From NCBI GenBank assembly GCA_947493335.1, contig CANLQO010000004.1:92531-156530 (forward strand): a stretch of DNA of 64,000 nt, written 5' to 3'. The DNA is from an uncultured Paracoccaceae bacterium. GTDB lineage: Bacteria > Pseudomonadota > Alphaproteobacteria > Rhodobacterales > Rhodobacteraceae. Of this stretch, positions 35,920 to 44,284 are shown piece by piece (the first letter of the stretch is position 1; the number at the start of each line of letters is the position of its first letter). A model generated the notes under the pieces. It did not search any database, was not told the origin of the DNA, and worked only from the letters and a program-made list of their open reading frames with translations. Both the position numbers and the translations under genes were made by a program.

Positions 35920-37182
35920 ATGATGGACACAATTGACACGCTGGTCGTTGGCGCAGGCCAGGCCGGGATCGCGGCAAGCGCTCATCTTTCCAAACACGAT
36001 ATTCCACATCTTGTTTTGGAAAAGGACCGCATCGCCGAAAGTTGGCGGACGCGCCGATGGGATTCGCTGGTGGCCAATGGGCCGGTTTGGCACGATTGCT
36101 TTCCCGGCATGTTTTTCCCGACCTCTGGGCCGGAGGCCTTTGCACACAAAGAAGAGGTGGCCCAGGCCCTTGCAGATTTTGCGAAGTCTCACGACGCGCC
36201 AATCCGGACCGGGATCGAGGTTGATGCGGTCAAGCGGGGGAATGGAAGCGCCGGTTTCATTGTTGAGACGTCCGAAGGCACAATCAAAGCGCAGAATGTT
36301 GTCTCGGCGACTGGCGCATTTCAGACGCCTGTCATCCCTGACCTGATCCCGCAGACTGCGGGGTTAAGGCAAATCCATTCCGCCTCCTACCGCAACCCGG
36401 AAGACCTTGATCCGGGCGCGGTTCTTGTCGTCGGAGCAGGGTCATCTGGCGGGCAAATTGCGGATGAACTTCAACGATCTGGACGCAAAGTCTATCTTTG
36501 CGTCGGCCCACATGATCGGCCGCCCCGCGCATACCGGGGCCGTGACTATTGCTGGTGGCTGGGTGTCTTGGGGCTTTGGGATTTACCTGCCAAAGCTCCG
36601 GGAACCGAGCATGTGACGATCTCTGTTAGCGGCGCGCGCGGTGGCGAAACTGTCGATTTTCGCAAGCTCGCGCATGAGGGCATGACGTTATTGGGGCGAG
36701 CGTCGGGTTATGAAGACGGTCGGCTTCTGGTCAACAAGGACCTTGCTGACAACATTGCGGCTGGCGACGCCAATTACCTTGATATGCTGGCGCAGGCCGA
36801 CGCCTATATTGAGCGCTATGGTCTAGACCTGCCTGAAGAACCGGATGCACACAGGTTACCTGATGATCCGGATTGCCTGACCAATCCGGTCCACGAATTG
36901 GATCTGGCCGCATGCGGGATCACAACTGTTATTTGGGCAACCGGTTACCGGCAGGATTTCTCGTGGATTGATCTTCCGGCGGCTTTTGACGGCACCGGCG
37001 CACCGCTTCACCAACGTGGGGTATCACCCGAAACCGGGCTTTATTTTCTGGGGCTTCCCTGGCAATCCCGGCGTGGGTCCACCTTCATTTGGGGGGTCTG
37101 GCACGACGCTTCATATGTCGCAGATCAGATAGAAATCCAACGCAAATACCGAAATTATCGCCCCACCGCGGCCAGAGACTGA
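35920..37182 (+). CDS. FAD-dependent oxidoreductase (flavoprotein monooxygenase type)
   Basis: 420-residue flavoprotein with two dinucleotide folds: FAD motif TLVVGAGQAGIAASAHLSK near residue 7 and NAD(P) motif VLVVGAGSSGGQIADEL near 170. Later VIWATGYRQDFSWI is the ATG motif common to CzcO/FMO-type proteins. It has no iron-sulfur domain and no ferredoxin-reductase fold. First gene of a run with two Rieske oxygenases, RidA and DUF1028, separated by 10 bases from the next. It may reduce the oxygenases or act on the same substrate; neither is proven. Confidence 0.85.
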   Translation: MMDTIDTLVVGAGQAGIAASAHLSKHDIPHLVLEKDRIAESWRTRRWDSLVANGPVWHDCFPGMFFPTSGPEAFAHKEEVAQALADFAKSHDAPIRTGIEVDAVKRGNGSAGFIVETSEGTIKAQNVVSATGAFQTPVIPDLIPQTAGLRQIHSASYRNPEDLDPGAVLVVGAGSSGGQIADELQRSGRKVYLCVGPHDRPPRAYRGRDYCWWLGVLGLWDLPAKAPGTEHVTISVSGARGGETVDFRKLAHEGMTLLGRASGYEDGRLLVNKDLADNIAAGDANYLDMLAQADAYIERYGLDLPEEPDAHRLPDDPDCLTNPVHELDLAACGITTVIWATGYRQDFSWIDLPAAFDGTGAPLHQRGVSPETGLYFLGLPWQSRRGSTFIWGVWHDASYVADQIEIQRKYRNYRPTAARD

Positions 37183-37192
37183 AAGCTTCGTC

Positions 37193-38359
37193 ATGACCAT
37201 TGCAAAGCCAATTCCAAACCCGATTGACAGTTTGCGCGCGAATGTGACCGTGCCGTTTGAAGAAGCCCGTGCAATGCCGCCGGAGGTTTACACGTCAGAA
37301 GATTTTGCCGCAGCAGAGTTGGAACACATCTTCAAGAAGTCATGGTTCTGCGTTGGTCGCGCCAGTGCTTTGGCAAAACCTGGTGACTATGTGACTTGCG
37401 AATTGGCCGGTCAGCCGATTATCGTATTGCGTGATAAAGACGATGTCCTGCGCGCTTATTCGAATGTCTGTCGCCACCGGATGTCGACGCTTTTGCACGG
37501 TCGCGGCAACGCCAAGACAATCGTCTGTCCATACCATGCCTGGACCTACAATCTTGATGGAAGCCTGCGCGGTGCCCCAGCCATGAATGGCAACAAAGCG
37601 TTTTGCAAAGACCACTACAGCTTGCCCGATATCACTTGCGAGGATTGGCTGGGCTGGGTGTTTGTCACGCTGAATCCAGATGCGCAGCCGGTAGCAGAAG
37701 AGCTGAGTGAGGTCGCAGAGCTGGTCGGCGGCTATGACATGACCAATTACACCGAGACCTTCTTTGAAGAGCATCTGTGGGACACCAACTGGAAGGTATT
37801 GGCCGAAAATTTCATGGAAAGCTATCACCTCCCGGTCTGTCATGCAGCCACCGTCGGAGGCCTTTCCCGGCTTGAGGACATGATTTGCCCGCCCGGACGC
37901 GCAGCGTTCAACTATCACACAATCCTAAAGGACGAATCCCTGCAAATTGCGATGGCGCACCCCAGCAACGACCGATTGCATGGAGATGAGCGGCGGACAA
38001 CTTTCCTTCTCGCGATTTACCCAAGTCTATTGATCACGCTGACGCCCGGGTATTTCTGGTATCTGAGTCTGCACCCCAAGGGGCCCGGGCAGGTTCAAAT
38101 CCGCTATGGCGGCGGAATGTCGGACGACTACAAAGACGACGCGGAGGCGCAGCAGCATTTGCGCGATCTCAAGACGCTTTTGGACGAGGTCAATGTCGAG
38201 GACCGCGGCTGCACTGAAAAGGTCTATCGCGGGTTGTCGGCGGATGGGGCAGCGCCGGGGCATTTGTCGCATCTGGAAAGGCCCAACTACGACTTTGCCC
38301 AATATCTGATGAGCCGCATGGACCCATCCTTTGTCCCGGCAAGCATGAGAGAGGGGTGA
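37193..38359 (+). CDS. Rieske-type oxygenase alpha subunit 1
   Basis: Ring-hydroxylating or N-demethylating oxygenase large subunit, 388 residues. Rieske cluster ligands are Cys93 and His95 (NVCRHRMSTL) and Cys112 and His115 (VCPYHAW). The mononuclear-iron site is in NWKVLAENFMESYHLPVCH: His212 and His217, with an acidic residue in VNVEDRGC. The bridging residue between the clusters is Glu209 instead of the usual Asp, as in the carnitine oxygenase CntA; GbcA-like enzymes share this. That points to a quaternary or N-methylated amine substrate (inference). No small subunit is encoded beside it. Confidence 0.9.
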   Translation: MTIAKPIPNPIDSLRANVTVPFEEARAMPPEVYTSEDFAAAELEHIFKKSWFCVGRASALAKPGDYVTCELAGQPIIVLRDKDDVLRAYSNVCRHRMSTLLHGRGNAKTIVCPYHAWTYNLDGSLRGAPAMNGNKAFCKDHYSLPDITCEDWLGWVFVTLNPDAQPVAEELSEVAELVGGYDMTNYTETFFEEHLWDTNWKVLAENFMESYHLPVCHAATVGGLSRLEDMICPPGRAAFNYHTILKDESLQIAMAHPSNDRLHGDERRTTFLLAIYPSLLITLTPGYFWYLSLHPKGPGQVQIRYGGGMSDDYKDDAEAQQHLRDLKTLLDEVNVEDRGCTEKVYRGLSADGAAPGHLSHLERPNYDFAQYLMSRMDPSFVPASMREG

Positions 38360-38361
38360 CG

Positions 38362-39459
38362 ATGTCGCCGCTGTCAGCACAACTGCAGGAAATCGCGGCA
38401 CTTCCTGCCGACCGGCCGATGACGATGCCGGGCGCGTTTTACACATCCGAAGAGCAGTTTTCACGTGAGGCCGCAACAGTCCTGAGGCGAAGCTGGCACT
38501 GTCTTGGACGGGCCGATGAAATTCCCGCTGCTGGCGACTTTTTCACTGTTCAACTCCTCAACGAGCCGCTGATTGTGGTACGGCAAGCCGATGGGACAAT
38601 CGCTGTGCTCGCCAATGTCTGTCGTCATCGCGGGATGCCGCTTGCGGAGGGACGCGGGAACACGAACAGATTTGTATGCTCCTATCATGCCTGGGCCTAT
38701 GATTTGGATGGGGCCCTGTTGCGGGCCGCACGCATGAAGAATGCTGGTTTTGACCCAAAAACCTGCCACCTGCACCGCCATAACATGCACCTGTGGAATG
38801 GGTTTATCTACGTCAACCTCAGCCACGAAGCGGCCCCTTTCGACTATCCCGCGCTTGATGCGCTTATCGCTAATTATGAAACCGCAGAATTCCGCATCGC
38901 CCATGTCGCGGAAGAGATCTGGAACACAAACTGGAAGTGCCTTGTCGAGAATTTCATGGAAGGGTACCACCTTTCGGTCGTGCATCCGGCGACACTGCAT
39001 GGATATACCCCAACGGGTCTTGCGCGTAAGCTGATCGGCGGCGATGGCTTCACGTCCTATGCGGCCAACTATCCAAAAGAGATCCCGTCTCGCGGCGTTG
39101 GCGCTGGTGGCCTGACGGAAGATGAACGCCTTCGATCGACATTGTTTGCGGTTTTTCCGACCCAAGTCGCCAGTCAAGCTGCGAGCCTGCTGGTATCACT
39201 GAGCATCTTCCCGCTGAATGCCGGTCAGATCCGGGTGAAATGGACCTTATCAAGCTACGGTGACGATCTTGATGAGGCGACAATTTCCGAACGCGTCGCT
39301 CTTTGGGAGGAAGTGAATGCCGAAGACCGTGAAAAGCTTGAGCGGATGCAACTTGCCTTAGGCTCTGACCACGCAATGTCCGGCCCGCTTGCCGGGGAAG
39401 ACTACGAAGGCACAATCCGCGATTTTCAGCTGTGGCTTGCCGCGCAGGACCGTATTTAA
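38362..39459 (+). CDS. Rieske-type oxygenase alpha subunit 2
   Basis: Second oxygenase, 365 residues, related to its neighbour but clearly distinct. Rieske ligands Cys87, His89 (NVCRHRGMPL), Cys106, His109 (VCSYHAW). Iron site NWKCLVENFMEGYHLSVVH with His203 and His208 and bridging Glu200. The ATG at 38362 has GAGAGGGG upstream and is preferred over a GTG at 38356. Two Glu-bridged oxygenases side by side may catalyse successive demethylations, or form a heterotrimer; neither has been shown. Ten bases separate it from the ridA gene. Confidence 0.9.
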   Translation: MSPLSAQLQEIAALPADRPMTMPGAFYTSEEQFSREAATVLRRSWHCLGRADEIPAAGDFFTVQLLNEPLIVVRQADGTIAVLANVCRHRGMPLAEGRGNTNRFVCSYHAWAYDLDGALLRAARMKNAGFDPKTCHLHRHNMHLWNGFIYVNLSHEAAPFDYPALDALIANYETAEFRIAHVAEEIWNTNWKCLVENFMEGYHLSVVHPATLHGYTPTGLARKLIGGDGFTSYAANYPKEIPSRGVGAGGLTEDERLRSTLFAVFPTQVASQAASLLVSLSIFPLNAGQIRVKWTLSSYGDDLDEATISERVALWEEVNAEDREKLERMQLALGSDHAMSGPLAGEDYEGTIRDFQLWLAAQDRI

Positions 39460-39468
39460 GGAGGCTTT

Positions 39469-39888
39469 ATGGCCCACACCCGCATCCGAAAGTTCAATAC
39501 GTCGGACACATATCCGGAACAGAACCTCGACAACGATTTGTGTCAGGCTGTCGTGACCGAAGCATCTGGCAAAATCGTTTGGCTGCGCGGACAGTGTCCG
39601 CAAAATCTGGATGACGCGGTCAACATCAAGAGTCATGACCCGGTCGAGCAGACGCACAAAGTCATGCAAAACATCAAACAACTGATCGAAGAGGCCGGCG
39701 GCGAGATGTGCCATCTGGTCAAGGTCGTTGTCTACATCACAGATGTCCGCCACAGAGAGGCCGTCTATCGCACCATGGGTGAATACATCAAAGGTGTGCA
39801 TCCGGTGTCCACCGGCATTGTCGTTCAGGCGCTCGCCCGGCCGGAATGGCTGGTGGAAATCGACGGCACGGCTGTGATCCCGGCATGA
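39469..39888 (+). CDS. RidA-family protein
   Basis: 139-residue RidA/YjgF-type protein. RidA proper hydrolyses reactive enamines and imines made by PLP enzymes. Seen: VWLRGQCPQNLDDAV, the central helix region THKVMQNIKQLIEEAGG and VVYITDVRHREAVYR, ending VVQALARPEWLVEIDGTAV with the arginine in the expected place. In this operon it could clear an imine or enamine product of amine oxidation. A good GGAGGC ribosome site precedes it, and it overlaps the DUF1028 gene by four bases. Confidence 0.9.
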   Translation: MAHTRIRKFNTSDTYPEQNLDNDLCQAVVTEASGKIVWLRGQCPQNLDDAVNIKSHDPVEQTHKVMQNIKQLIEEAGGEMCHLVKVVVYITDVRHREAVYRTMGEYIKGVHPVSTGIVVQALARPEWLVEIDGTAVIPA

Positions 39889-40559
39889 CGTTTTCATTGG
39901 TCGCTCGCTGTGCTGAAACAGGAATGTTTGGTCTTGCCATCTCCTCTTCTTCTCCCGCCGTTGCGGCGCGCTGTTCGTATGCGCGCGCTGGCGTCGGCGC
40001 TGTCGCATCCCAAAATGTGACAGACCCCACGCTAGGACCCTTAGCGCTCGATCTGATGCAAGGAGGCATGTCGGCTGCAGAGGCGGTTCAGGGCGTGCAG
40101 TCAATTGGGAAACACATCGCGTATCGACAAGTCCTTGCGATCGATAAATTGGGGGGGACGGCAATCCACTCCGGTCCAAATTCCCTTGGCATCTGGACCC
40201 AGGCAGAGGGCACAGACGTCGCGTCAGGGGGCAACCTCTTGGCAAACAGCGATGTACCCGCCGCCATTGTTGACGCCTTTACCAACAGCACTGGCCATTT
40301 GGGCGACAGGCTTATTGTTGCATTGCGCGCGGGACTGTCGGCAGGCGGCGAAGCTGGTCCAGTGCATTCCGCTGGTCTCAAACTGGTGGACAAAGTGCCT
40401 TGGCCGGTCGCAGATTTGCGTTGCGACTGGACTGAAGAGTGCCCGATCGAAGCGGTAGCCACCGCTTGGGAGGTCTACAAGCCGCAACTTGACGCCTACA
40501 TTCAGCGCGCCATCGACCCGCGTGAAGCACCCTCTTACGGCGTGCCCGGAGATAATTGA
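39885..40559 (+). CDS. DUF1028 family protein
   Basis: 224-residue protein of the DUF1028 family. The start MTFSLVARCAETGMFGLAIS, then YARAGVGAVASQNVTDP and LGPLALDLMQGGMSAAEAVQG, fits the family; the order of strands suggests an Ntn-hydrolase-like fold with the new N-terminus not evident. The frame start at 39885 overlaps ridA (ATGA). It is often found near amidase or racemase genes in catabolic loci, which may imply an amide or lactam hydrolase, though this is speculative. Confidence 0.85.
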   Translation: MTFSLVARCAETGMFGLAISSSSPAVAARCSYARAGVGAVASQNVTDPTLGPLALDLMQGGMSAAEAVQGVQSIGKHIAYRQVLAIDKLGGTAIHSGPNSLGIWTQAEGTDVASGGNLLANSDVPAAIVDAFTNSTGHLGDRLIVALRAGLSAGGEAGPVHSAGLKLVDKVPWPVADLRCDWTEECPIEAVATAWEVYKPQLDAYIQRAIDPREAPSYGVPGDN

Positions 40560-40590
40560 CGGCACGCCGCGCCTCCGCCACCATCAATTT

Positions 40591-41493
40591 ATGCAAACGC
40601 GTTTTACACTTCGGCAGTTGGAGTACTTCACCTGCGCAGCAGAGGTCGGTAGCATTGCGGCAGCGGGACGCAAACTAAACGTGTCGTCGCCCTCGATCTC
40701 GACCGCGCTCTCGCAATTGGAAAGCGAACTTGGAACGGCTCTTTTTGCCAGACAACGCGCGCAAGGCTTATCGCTGACCGAGGCGGGTCGAACGTTGGCA
40801 GCCCAAGCCGCAGTTATCCTTTCTGAGGCGACCGAATTAACCCGAATAGCCGGAACATTTTCCGATGTGATACAAGGTCCCTTGCATCTGGGTTGCCTTG
40901 TGACTTTTGCGCAAATCGTCGTGCCGGATCTGAGGCGGAGTTTTGAGACTGCACATCAGAATGTTTCGATCAGTCAGGTTGAACTGACACAGCCAGAGAT
41001 ATTCGCCGCTCTTCGACGCGCGGAGATCGATCTTGGCCTTAGCTACGCAATTGACGTGCCTCAAGACCTGGAATTCCACCCTGTCAGGACTCTGCCGCCT
41101 TATGTCATGCTCGCACCGGATCACCCGCTCGCCGGGCGCACGTCTTTGACGATCCAAGACCTTGCCGACCACAAAATGGTGCTGCTCGATTTGCCGCTCA
41201 GCTCGGATTATTTTCGATCATTTTTTGATGTCTGCAACGTTTCGCCAACGATTGCTGAACGCACCAAGGATATGGCGGTTGCCCGCAGTTTGGTTGCCAA
41301 TGGTTTTGGCTATTCCATTGTCAATTATCGTCCGGTGGGGTCGCTTGCGCCTGATGGAAAACCACTAAACTTTGTCCGACTCGTAAGCGACATTCCCCCG
41401 ATTGCGGTTGGTGTGCTCTCGGCCAAGGGTGCGATGCAACGCCGTGTTTGCGCTGTCTTTCTGGAGCATTGCATTGCAGAGATGCTTCAGTGA
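40591..41493 (+). CDS. LysR-family transcriptional regulator
   Basis: 300-residue regulator. N-terminal winged helix: TLRQLEYFTCAAEVGSIAAAG and SSPSISTALSQLESELGTALF. The effector-binding domain begins near residue 90 (GPLHLGCLVTFAQIVVPDLR). It is transcribed in the same direction as the Rieske operon, 31 bases behind DUF1028, and is the obvious candidate local regulator. The usual divergent LysR arrangement is not present, so the target promoter is likely in the 35.5-35.9 kb gap. Confidence 0.9.
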   Translation: MQTRFTLRQLEYFTCAAEVGSIAAAGRKLNVSSPSISTALSQLESELGTALFARQRAQGLSLTEAGRTLAAQAAVILSEATELTRIAGTFSDVIQGPLHLGCLVTFAQIVVPDLRRSFETAHQNVSISQVELTQPEIFAALRRAEIDLGLSYAIDVPQDLEFHPVRTLPPYVMLAPDHPLAGRTSLTIQDLADHKMVLLDLPLSSDYFRSFFDVCNVSPTIAERTKDMAVARSLVANGFGYSIVNYRPVGSLAPDGKPLNFVRLVSDIPPIAVGVLSAKGAMQRRVCAVFLEHCIAEMLQ

Positions 41494-41606
41494 CAGAGCT
41501 TCCGCACCCACATTGGCTCGAAAGTCGGAACGCCACACACCTTGTTGGAACTGAGTTTACGCCGCAACACGGGCAACCTGCGCGGACCCGTGTTTGAGAA
41601 CCGGAT

Positions 41607-41646
41607 TTGACTCGATCCATCGCCCTGGCTACTAATGAATTAATAG
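41607..41646 (+). promoter_or_regulatory. Sigma-70 promoter with overlapping palindrome before blaI-like gene
   Basis: TTGACT (41607-41612), 17 bases, then TACTAA (41630-41635) form a good promoter. The inverted repeat CTACTAAT-GA-ATTAATAG (41629-41646) covers the -10 element, the expected place for a BlaI/MecI-type repressor. Confidence 0.65.
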
Positions 41647-41667
41647 ACCTCACCGAAGGATCGGACG

Positions 41668-42063
41668 TTGGCGCGTAGACGGACGGAAATGCTCACTGAT
41701 GTCGAGCTCGAGCTGATGATTGCTCTTTGGAAGATCAAGGCCGGGACGGTGCGGGATGTTATGGCGGCTTTGGCTGAGGGCACGGACCGTGCCTATACAT
41801 CAATAGCCACCATGATGAAGATCCTCGAAGAAAAGGGTTATGCAAAATCCGAGCGGAAGGAGCGGACGTTGTACTATGCTCCCGCAGTGCAGAAGAGCGA
41901 TTATGAGGGTCGCTCTTTGAAGAATCTGTCAAACTCGTTGTTTGGAGGAACCCCAACCGCACTGGTGGCGCGGCTGGTGGATAATGGCGAGCTGACCGAT
42001 GAAATGATCCAAGAGATCAAAGAGATCATCGACACGAGGATCAAGAAAGATGACAGCTCATGA
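41668..42063 (+). CDS. BlaI/MecI/CopY-family repressor
   Basis: 131-residue winged-helix repressor. N-terminal DNA-binding part ELELMIALWKIKAGTVRDVM and TDRAYTSIATMMKILEEKGY; C-terminal dimerisation helices RSLKNLSNSLFGGTPTALVARL. Starts with TTG at 41668 after GAAGGA. In BlaI proteins an M56 peptidase relieves repression by cleavage; such a peptidase follows immediately and overlaps by 14 bases. No beta-lactamase gene is found in the window. Confidence 0.92.
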   Translation: MARRRTEMLTDVELELMIALWKIKAGTVRDVMAALAEGTDRAYTSIATMMKILEEKGYAKSERKERTLYYAPAVQKSDYEGRSLKNLSNSLFGGTPTALVARLVDNGELTDEMIQEIKEIIDTRIKKDDSS

Positions 42064-43162
42064 CATCGTAGGGGGGGTAGTCTGGGGCCAGATCATGGTT
42101 CTTACGGCTGCGTTGGTTTTTGCTGTATTTGAGATTTTCAGTGCCCTGACGGGCGCACGACGACACTTTCAAACCCGACGACGGGTGGCCTATGCCGTCT
42201 GTTCCAGCGTCCTTGTCCTGCCGCTGGTCTTGCCATTTGCAATTGCCGCGCCGTTTGCAGTTTCGATGAACGCAACGGATGCGATTGTGGCGCAATACCT
42301 TAAAGGCAACATTTCGATCAGCGCGATGGAAATGGCTTGGCTAGTTGAGATGCGAAAAACTTGGGTGTCGGACATCGCGATGGGCAAGTCTGGCGCGGGC
42401 AAAACAGTTCTCGCGGTTTTCCTGACGGCGGCGGTTTGTCGAGCGGCTTATCTGGGCATCAATTTTCTGAGAATCCGCAGAGCGATAAGCAGCGGTGAAG
42501 TGATCCGGCAAACGCGGCGGCTGACGATTCTGGCCGCACCTTCAGTCAGCGTCCCGTTTTCCACGCGCGGCATCGTCCGGCACTATGTCGTTTTGCCAAG
42601 CGCTATGATGTGCGACCGCTCTGCCATCGCGATGGCTGTGGGGCATGAGTTGCAGCATATCCGCCAAGGCGACGTCACGGCTGAGGTGCTGATTTCGCTG
42701 GCCTCGCCGCTTTATGTCTTAAACCCCGGCTACTGGTATCTATCGGGCCGCGTGCGCAAGCTGGGTGAGCTTGCTTGCGACCGGGCGTATCTTGCCCGGA
42801 AGGTTCAAGATGCACATAGCTATTCGCTGCGCCTTCTCAGCATTGCGCGTACGGCAACAAAAGCGCGCCAACAACCTACAGCGTTTGGTGTTCCTCTGAC
42901 TGGTCGCGCCCTGCCGTGGCGCGGTCGTCGCTCAATGCTGCGCTCTCGCATACTGGAAATTGCCCGCGACATCGACAACCCCGCGAACGAAAGCAAGTGG
43001 GTTGGTCTTGCCCTGTCAGCGTTCATGAGCATCGCCATTGTGGGTGCCGCGGTGTCGTTGTCAAAGCCTGCAGATTGGAGCCACGAGCGGATCATGCTGT
43101 CCACGGTCGTTAATCTGGAACGGATAGATCAACTCAATACACTGGCACAGCGAAGCTGGTAG
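42050..43162 (+). CDS. M56-family membrane metallopeptidase (BlaR1/MecR1-like, no sensor domain)
   Basis: 370-residue integral-membrane zinc peptidase. Helices near 10-32, 45-70 and 110-130 precede the catalytic motif VGHELQHIRQGDV (HExxH type) with the third ligand Glu in GELACDRAYLARK. The C-terminus has one more helix (LALSAFMSIAIVGAAV) and only about 35 residues after it, so the penicillin-binding sensor domain of BlaR1 (about 250 residues) is absent. It likely senses some other signal through the membrane part or the short loops. Confidence 0.88.
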   Translation: MTAHDIVGGVVWGQIMVLTAALVFAVFEIFSALTGARRHFQTRRRVAYAVCSSVLVLPLVLPFAIAAPFAVSMNATDAIVAQYLKGNISISAMEMAWLVEMRKTWVSDIAMGKSGAGKTVLAVFLTAAVCRAAYLGINFLRIRRAISSGEVIRQTRRLTILAAPSVSVPFSTRGIVRHYVVLPSAMMCDRSAIAMAVGHELQHIRQGDVTAEVLISLASPLYVLNPGYWYLSGRVRKLGELACDRAYLARKVQDAHSYSLRLLSIARTATKARQQPTAFGVPLTGRALPWRGRRSMLRSRILEIARDIDNPANESKWVGLALSAFMSIAIVGAAVSLSKPADWSHERIMLSTVVNLERIDQLNTLAQRSW

Positions 43163-43195
43163 ATCGGCCCGCTTCGCAGCACACCCAGCTTTCTT

Positions 43196-43474
43196 TTAGA
43201 CCTTCCAGAAGCAGAGCACGCCCCAACCTATCGCGATGCCCAGCGGGGCCCAAAGTGGCATGCCGAAGAACCCAAGCCAGCCCAGAAAGATAAACGACGT
43301 CCCCAGACAGGTCAGGAACAACCGGTCGCCCCGCGTTGTCGTTAGCCCAAGGATTCCTTTGCGCTCTGCGCCGCCGGGGTACTTGATCTCTAGCACCGTC
43401 AGCACGCCCATCGCGCTAAACAAGGCGGTGAACACCAAGGCCGTCGGCCATGTCCAAGCCATCCATCCCAGCAT
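43196..43474 (-). CDS. glpU: DUF2160 membrane protein of the glycerol ABC operon
   Basis: 92-residue protein with two or three helices (AWTWPTALVFTALFSAMGVL, LFLTCLGTSFIFLGWLGFFG, LGIAIGWGVLCF). The family DUF2160 is found with glycerol-type ABC transporters in Alphaproteobacteria. The ATG at 43474 comes one base after the preceding stop. Function unknown, possibly an accessory channel component. I use the symbol glpU after the rhizobial operon; the correspondence is from memory. Confidence 0.75.
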   Translation of the reverse strand: MLGWMAWTWPTALVFTALFSAMGVLTVLEIKYPGGAERKGILGLTTTRGDRLFLTCLGTSFIFLGWLGFFGMPLWAPLGIAIGWGVLCFWKV

Positions 43475-43475
43475 C

Positions 43476-44273
43476 TTACACTCTCCCCATCGCGAAACCC
43501 TTCGCGATGTAGTTGCGGACAAAATAGATCACGATTGCACCCGGAATGATGGTCAGTGTTCCTGCCGCCGCCAGTAAACCAAGCTCGTATCCTGCGGAGG
43601 ATGCGGTGCGGGTCATGGTGGCTGCGATGGGCTTTGCCTCGACCGCCGTCAACGTCTTGGCCAACAGCAGCTCCACCCATGAAAACATGAAGCAAAAGAA
43701 GGCGGCGACACCGACACCGGCCTTGATTGTCGGGATGAAGATCGTGACAAAAAAGCGCGGAAAAGAATAACCGTCCACATAGGCTGTCTCATCCAGTTCC
43801 TTCGGCACGCCACCCATGAACCCCTCAAGAATCCATACCGCAAGCGGGATGTTAAAAAGGCAATGTGCCAGAGCAACCGCAAGGTGCGTGTCGAATATCC
43901 CGATGGCTGAATAGAGCTGAAAGAAGGGCAGAGCAAAGACCGCTGCGGGCGCCATGCGGTTTGTGAGCAGCCAAAAGAAGAGCTGTTTGTCACCCAGAAA
44001 CCGATACCGACTAAACGCGTAGGCCGCTGGAAGCGCCACCGCAATCGAGATCACAGTATTCAGCGAAACATAGATGATCGAGTTGATGTAGCCCCAATAC
44101 CATGTCGGATCGGTGAAGATCGTGCGGTAAGCCTCGAGCGTAAAAGTCTGTGGAAACAACGAGAATCCGGCGAGGATTTCGTTTGTCGTCTTAAAGCTCA
44201 TCGCGACAAGCCAGTAGATCGGAAGCATCAGGAAAAGGATGTAGACGATAGGGACGATGGATCGTTTGCGCAT
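43476..44273 (-). CDS. glpQ: Glycerol-type ABC transporter permease GlpQ
   Basis: 265-residue inner-membrane permease of the MalG type with about six helices. The EAA loop reads LDETAYVDGYSFPRFFVTIFIP, the contact site for the ATPases. Good ribosome site AAGGAGG before the ATG at 44273. Within the operon it follows glpP after 11 bases. The pairing with a MalF-type partner, two ATPases and a 578-residue binding protein matches the glp importer of Rhizobium leguminosarum. Confidence 0.88.
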   Translation of the reverse strand: MRKRSIVPIVYILFLMLPIYWLVAMSFKTTNEILAGFSLFPQTFTLEAYRTIFTDPTWYWGYINSIIYVSLNTVISIAVALPAAYAFSRYRFLGDKQLFFWLLTNRMAPAAVFALPFFQLYSAIGIFDTHLAVALAHCLFNIPLAVWILEGFMGGVPKELDETAYVDGYSFPRFFVTIFIPTIKAGVGVAAFFCFMFSWVELLLAKTLTAVEAKPIAATMTRTASSAGYELGLLAAAGTLTIIPGAIVIYFVRNYIAKGFAMGRV

Positions 44274-44284
44274 CGGGCCCTCCT

